Shown piece after piece: positions 59,447 through 64,000 of a stretch of 64,000 nucleotides of DNA; the first letter of the stretch is position 1; every line of letters starts with the position of its first letter. Source of the DNA: Micractinium sp. NFX-FRZ (lineage: Eukaryota; Chlorophyta; Trebouxiophyceae; Chlorellales; Chlorellaceae); the NCBI GenBank assembly GCA_029339195.1, contig JAPTJF010000087.1, forward strand, positions 100,541-164,540, given 5' to 3'. Below the pieces are notes generated by a model. The model did not search any database. It saw only the letters and a program-made list of their open reading frames with translations, and had not been told where the DNA came from. Made by a program: the position numbers and the translations under genes.

Positions 59447-62400
59447 ATGCACGCCCCGCCGAGGGCCTCAGGCGGGCCCCTGCGGGCCTGGGCAGGGGGA
59501 CGGCGGGCACGGCAGCTGATGCTGCCGTTGCTGCTTCTTATACTGCTGTTGGTGATCAATTCGCGAAAGCCGCCGGCCCCCGTCAGGGGTACTGCACCGG
59601 CTTCAAAGGCTGGCACAGCGGCGGGGCTTACCGCGGCCGCATCGGGGCTTTTGACAAGCAGGAATGAGTCCGCATTGAGTGCAGGTAAGCGAAGCAGGGC
59701 AGGTCAGCTCCACCCACCAACTTCTGCTGCTGCCGCCGCCGTCGCTGCCAGCGGCAGCCGGTGTCGTGGTTCGCTGTCGGGTTGCCAATGCCAACCATCT
59801 TCCCTCCATTGTTTTGCAGAGATTCTTATATCCGCTGGCGATGAGGAGCACGAAGCAAAGCTGTGCCAGCCCTGTGCCACAACAGGGCCTGCAGCAGCGG
59901 CAGCGGTGGCAGGAGGAAGCATTGGCGGCGGTGGAATTAGCAGCGGCAGCAGTGCGGGGGTGGGCAGCTCTTATGCGCTAGAGGAGGCAGAGCGCCTGTG
60001 GCACCCTCCCCGCTACTCCACCCACACCTGCATCAACCAGAAGTTTTACGACAACTGGCATGCGTGAGCAGGGAGGGCGAAAATTGTGGGGCGGGAAAGG
60101 CGGGAAAGGGGCCCAACCAAAAGAGTTGCGGCCGTGATTAATGTATTGTTTCTGCGGAAGGGATCACCCATGCGCAGATGTGTGGGTGGGTCGTTGGAAG
60201 GCAAGCATGCTTGCGGCTGAGCAGCAGCTGCACGCTGCACGCTGCGCACACCCGCCTTGCCGCTCACCCACCCAGTGCCCCGATGTGCAGTGCCACCTGC
60301 AAGTTTGACAACCTCTGCCTGAATGCGTCCTCGGGGCAGTTCCAGTATTATGTCGACCCGGAGCTGCCAGGTGGGGCGGGGTAGGGTGGGTAGGTGGGTG
60401 AGGTGGGGGGATATGTGGGCTGGGGGTGAGTTTCCGGGGTGGTTTTTCTGGGCTTACTCTGAGGCTCTTGAGAATTGTGGGGGCAGTTTGGATGTTCATG
60501 AAAAAATCAGGGTTGCAGGTGCGGGAGGGAAACACTAACGTGTGTGCATGCATGTGACGACAACGTGTGTGTGTCATGTGGCGAGAGTGGAGGGGCCCGA
60601 GGTGCGCAGTACAGAGTGCGCTGGCCGGGGGGGTGGTTTGCTTGGGGCAGTACCACGTGGGCCTTGAGCTGCCAGGTGGCCACTCCTTGACGCCTCTGGC
60701 TCTGTGGCGGGCTTCCATTCCAAGCAGGGGCCCTACGCATAGTGTAAACTGCTGCCACGGCTGCGTGGGGACACGCCTGCCTGCTCCTCTTCCTCCCCCA
60801 CCCACCCCCCACCCCTCACTGCAAGGACGATCCCCGGCTCAGTGACCAGGCAGCCTGCCCAACGGCGCACGTGTCCCCTCCAACCACATGCTCTTGTAGG
60901 CTAATCTCTACTTTGCCTCCCCTCCCCTTGCTGCACCACCCCCGCCCTGCAGACATCCCCCTGTTGTACGACGCGGCAGGCCGCCCGATGGCAGAGTTCT
61001 CCAAGCATATGCTCAACACAGGTGGGGCTGGTGGGACTGCATGGTGGGTGCTGGGGGCACCAGTCAGTTGGAGGTCACCCGCTGGTCGTGCCACCATCAC
61101 GGACAAGCAACACCCATGTTGGCCATGTCTTCAAGAGCATCCACCGGCACATGGCCCCTGCACTCCCTCTTCGTCTGCTGAACCCACATCACCAACCGCC
61201 TGCTGTCCTTTGGCCCTTTGTTGGTTGCCCTCGCCCTGCGCAGGCCACGCCCACATGGACCTGGACCTTCACGTGGCCTGGCGCCCTCGGGTGGTGCGCG
61301 CCCCCTTCCCCCGCAAGGGGCGCGCCGTCAAGTGGGCGCCCACCCCGCAGGCCCTGCTCCAGTCCATACCCACCCCGCTGACCACCAACTTTGGGTGAGC
61401 ACGTGCCGCGCTGCGCTGCGCTGTGCGGTGCGGTGCTGTGCTGCGTCGTGCTGTGCTGCTGGGCACACCATGTCAGGAGGTGTGCGTCCCGCTCCCTGGC
61501 ACCCAGTCCCTGCCACCCGCCACCTCCCCCTTCTTCCCAGCCCCTTCGTGTTGTGCTCGCACACAAGCATGAGCTGGTCATGGTTGCAGGATACGCTGGT
61601 CCCGCTCCCTTGCACTCGTTGCCTGCAAACCCTGATCTCACTCCTGCTGCCCCCTGTCCCGCCCCCGCCCTGCCCGTGCGTGCAGCCACGTCATGTTTGA
61701 TGTGCTCGTCCCGCTCTTCAACATGCAGCACCTGTTTGGTGTCTACACCCCAAACGCTCAAGTGCTGATCCTCAAGGTCAGAGGGGGGAGGTGGGGGATT
61801 GAGGGGTCAACAGTGCTGTCCCCACTGCTGATCCTAAAGCTACGGTGGGTGGATGTGTAAGCAGGGGGACCGGGGGGGGGGCAGCTGTGTGGGGTGCCAC
61901 GTGGCAGCCATGCGCCCTACCTCGAGCCACCCCTTGGCGCTGCGTTGTTGCTGCCGTTTGCAGGCCTTGAACGGCACCGAGGCGGAGCTGCGTGCCGCCC
62001 TGCCCGCCCTCATCAACACCCCAAACCCCGACATGAGCCTGCTGCACCTGAGCTGGGACCACGATGCGCAGTGGGTGGGCGAGTACGCGCGGCGCCAGCT
62101 GGGCGGGCGCTCCGCGGGGCTGGTGTGCTTCAAGGTGCGGTGGGTGCCAGCCGGTGGAGGGGTGTGTGTGCGTTGGTGGGTGGGTGGGTGAGCGGCGAAG
62201 CGTGTGCGGTGCCAGCTGCGGGGGCGCTCAGAGAGGCAAGGTGCGAGCGGGCTGTCATGTCCAAGTTGGGTGCTGAACTGTCATCTCTTGGGTGCTGAGC
62301 TGCCATGTCCAAGTTGCTGCTCAGCCGCGTCGGCTGTCGCCCCCATGCTGTTTTGACTGAGAGGTCTGCACTGCATCAAGTTGCCCGCTGTTGGCGCGCA

Positions 62401-63778
62401 CCTGTACCGCACCCACATGCACCTGTGCACGCGTGCGGCCCCCGGCTCCTTGCAGTCTGTGCTGGCGGGCACTGGCTACCTGAACCGCCAGATGTCCCCG
62501 CTTGACGCGCTGCCCTACCGCACGGCCGTGGTGCGACATATCGGGCTGGAGGAGGCGCCACAGGCGCGCCCCGTCATCACAATCCTGAACAAAAAGGTGG
62601 GCCTCTCTCTTGCGGCTGCTGCCTGAGGTGTTTGCACACACACACACACACACGATTCTTGGTTTGTTGAATGCGTGAGAGCACCGCTGTGGGCTGAGGA
62701 GCTGCCGCACCTCACCTCGCCTGGACTCCTGGGTGTGCTGCAGCGCCGGTGCATAGTTGAGTACACCTTCACATCACGCCACCTGATTTCATGTCACCTC
62801 ACCGCACCCTCTTGCTTGCAAATAGCGAAGGGAAGGCGCACGGTTGAGGACAGCTCACGCCTTGCTTCAATTCACTTCACTTCCATGTCTCATCTAATGT
62901 TGTGTGTGTGTGTGTGCTGCAGGGTCGGCGCATGATTGAGAACAGCAGGGAGATCCAGGCGGCGCTGCAGGTGCGCACGGTTTTCAAACAAGTACACCAG
63001 AGCTGGTGGACGGTTTGTTTCCCAGAAATACGCGGTGTTCTCGGCTATGCATGCGTCTGCGGCGCACCTTGTCCAGCTCCTGCAGCCCTGCGCCGCGCTC
63101 TGCTTGCACAGCAGCGTGGGGTCAGGGGTGTGGTGTGAGCCAGCCCAGCGCCAGGGCTGCATCTGTTTTGTGGCTGTAGCTCTAGCTTACCCCCCACCTT
63201 AGCCGGACCCCCTCACACGTAGCGCCGCCGCTGCCCGCACACGCGTGCCCCCTCCCCTCCCTCCCTCCCTGCAGGCGCGCTTCCCCCTGGCCCGTGTCGA
63301 CATGTTCGACTTTGGGGAGCACCCAAACATGACCATGCCGGAGCAGGTGGGGGGTGGCAGGCTGCCTGCCCAGAGGGGCACGACGGTGGGAATCGTCCTG
63401 GGGTTGTGCTGAGGCACATGCCCGGCACCTTCATCATCCTGCTATGCCCGCCGCAAGCTCCCAAACCGCCAGGTTTCACCGCTTCCCATGATACAGCCAT
63501 GTCAATTCCACTCGCCGCAGGTCCAGCTGATGTCAGACACCTCCATCTTGGTCACCCCCGTGTGGCCACCTTGTTGTTTTGTACCTATCAACAACCTGCA
63601 CGCACCTGCCCCGCCGCAGGTCCAGCTGATGTCAGACACCTCCATCCTGGTCACCCCCTGCGGCGGCCTGGCCACCGTGCTGGCCTTCATGCGCCCCGGG
63701 GCCACCGCCATTGCCATGAACTACTGGCACACGGGCAACGGCAGGAGCATGCAGCTGGAGGACAACTATTACCAGTGA
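59447..63778 (+). CDS. GT61-type glycosyltransferase, type II membrane protein; 3' end uncertain
   Basis: At least eleven exons run from ATG 59447: about 59447-59683, 59819-60065, 60274-60370, 60952-61020, 61244-61394, 61686-61776, 61964-62133, 62455-62595, 62922-62969, 63275-63346 and 63620 onward. The N-terminus is basic, then LMLPLLLLILLLVI, a Golgi signal anchor. A Gly/Ser stem follows, then CSATCKFDNLCLNASSGQF, HVMFDVLVPLFNMQHLFGVY, SVLAGTGYLNRQM and, near the end, VQLMSDTSILVTPCGGLATV, which matches the acceptor/nucleotide region of the GT61 (DUF563) family. It probably adds a sugar to wall or secreted glycans. The last exon either ends at TGA 63776-63778 or splices at the overlapping CCAGTGAGCC into an exon outside the window. 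GT61 proteins usually run slightly further. Confidence 0.82.
61823..61839 (+). repeat. Short intronic copy of the GT61-gene exon-6 end
   Basis: About 14 of 17 positions agree with the exon end at 61760-61776 (the codons for VLILK). It stands about 45 bp into the intron. Confidence 0.6.
62206..62229 (+). repeat. Intronic copy from the exon-7 end of the GT61 gene
   Basis: 21 of 24 positions agree with 62089-62112 (the codons for RRQLGGRS). The following AGGTGCG echoes the real donor at 62133, with part of the exon end deleted between. Confidence 0.8.
62248..62328. repeat. Tandem repeat in GT61-gene intron 7
   Basis: GCTGTCATGTCCAAGTTGG and GCTGCCATGTCCAAGTTGC flank related TGGGTGCTGA blocks. 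This is a two-unit array of about 45 bp, purely intronic. Confidence 0.7.
62825..62853 (+). repeat. Intronic copy of the exon-9 start of the GT61 gene
   Basis: It resembles the exon start near 62921-62949 (the codons for GRRMIENS). The copy would read GRRTVEDS, with about 18 of 23 positions kept. The offset is about 100 bp. Confidence 0.65.
63513..63575 (+). repeat. Intronic copy of the last-exon start of the GT61 gene, in frame
   Basis: From CGCCGCAG onward 45 of the first 46 positions match 63612-63657; then a few bases are missing. The offset is 99 bp with no stop between, so use of the copy's acceptor would add 33 residues. Confidence 0.95.
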
Positions 63779-64000
63779 GCCTGCAGGGGGGGAGGGAAGG
63801 GGATGCAGGGTTTGATTTACTGCAGGACAAGTATTGATAGGGTTTTATCCTACCCTACAACCCTACCCCCAAACCATACACCCAAAACCCTATTGGAGGA
63901 CAATTACAGTAGGTGCTACCGGTGAGCCTGCCAGGGGGGGGGGAGGAGGGGAAGGGGGGGGGGGGGGCAGGCTTGACATTGCATGGCTGGAGGACAAGTA
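63779..64000. repeat. Degenerate repeats after the last visible GT61 exon
   Basis: Fragments like GGAGGACAA, GTGAGCCTGC and long G runs from the exon end (63755-63800) recur at 63819-63837, 63893-63935 and 63987-64000. A CCCTAC/CCCAAA-rich stretch at 63850-63890 separates them. Probably an intron or 3' UTR built of exon-end copies; it continues past the window. Confidence 0.6.

Noticed and set aside
63840..63890. Telomere-like CCCTAC/CCCAAA stretch near the window end
   Set aside because: The plant-type unit CCCTAAA is never repeated exactly, and coding sequence continues up to it. It is too irregular for a telomere.

Overview
The window is nuclear DNA of a green alga, most likely a GC-rich trebouxiophyte of the Chlorella kind. 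The evidence is high GC, genes cut into many short exons by GT-AG introns of about 100-400 bp, TGTAA polyadenylation signals downstream of several stops, and plastid-targeted proteins typical of the green lineage (a CCS1/ResB cytochrome-assembly factor, a TL15-type thylakoid-lumen pentapeptide protein, an IMPL1-type phosphatase). The genus is an inference. No rRNA, tRNA, transposon or CRISPR was found. All gene models were spliced by hand from conserved protein blocks and splice signals. Codon phase across every junction was checked base by base for the ubiquitin-L40, CCS1, TL15 and IMPL1 genes.

Layout, left to right: (1) 519-4492 (-), secreted alpha/beta-hydrolase-like protein. (2) 5877-12548 (-), very glutamine-rich, probably nuclear protein carrying a 39-bp tandem repeat. 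A 2.6 kb gene-free divergent spacer follows. (3) 15165-17085 (+), ubiquitin-ribosomal protein L40 fusion. (4) 17832-24343 (-), SEY1/RHD3 ER-shaping GTPase. (5) 25392-30169 (+), nucleolar NOP58. (6) 30936-38118 (-), C-terminal-motor kinesin-14. (7) 38414-42250 (+), plastid CCS1. (8) 42943-46047 (-), unrecognised multi-pass, probably plastid membrane protein. (9) 46485-48346 (-), TL15-like lumen protein. (10) 49114-54829 (-), secreted pectate-lyase-fold protein. (11) 55903-59121 (+), plastid inositol monophosphatase IMPL1. (12) 59447 to about 63778 (+), GT61-type glycosyltransferase whose 3' end is uncertain.

These are ordinary, functionally unrelated housekeeping and accessory genes, not an operon-like system. 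Three adjacent genes (7, 9 and probably 8) serve the plastid, and genes 10 and 12 point to cell-wall or secretory polysaccharide work.

The striking feature lies in the introns. At least eight of the twelve genes carry diverged copies of the edge of a neighbouring exon inside the adjoining intron, usually 25-110 bp, 70-97% identical, and often with the splice AG or GT included. In two genes (CCS1 and the GT61 gene) the copy lies an exact multiple of three upstream of the true acceptor with an open frame between, so use of the copy's acceptor would add 29 or 33 residues. I read this as a genome-wide habit of tandem duplication at exon-intron borders, a possible source of intron gain and growth and of alternative splice sites.
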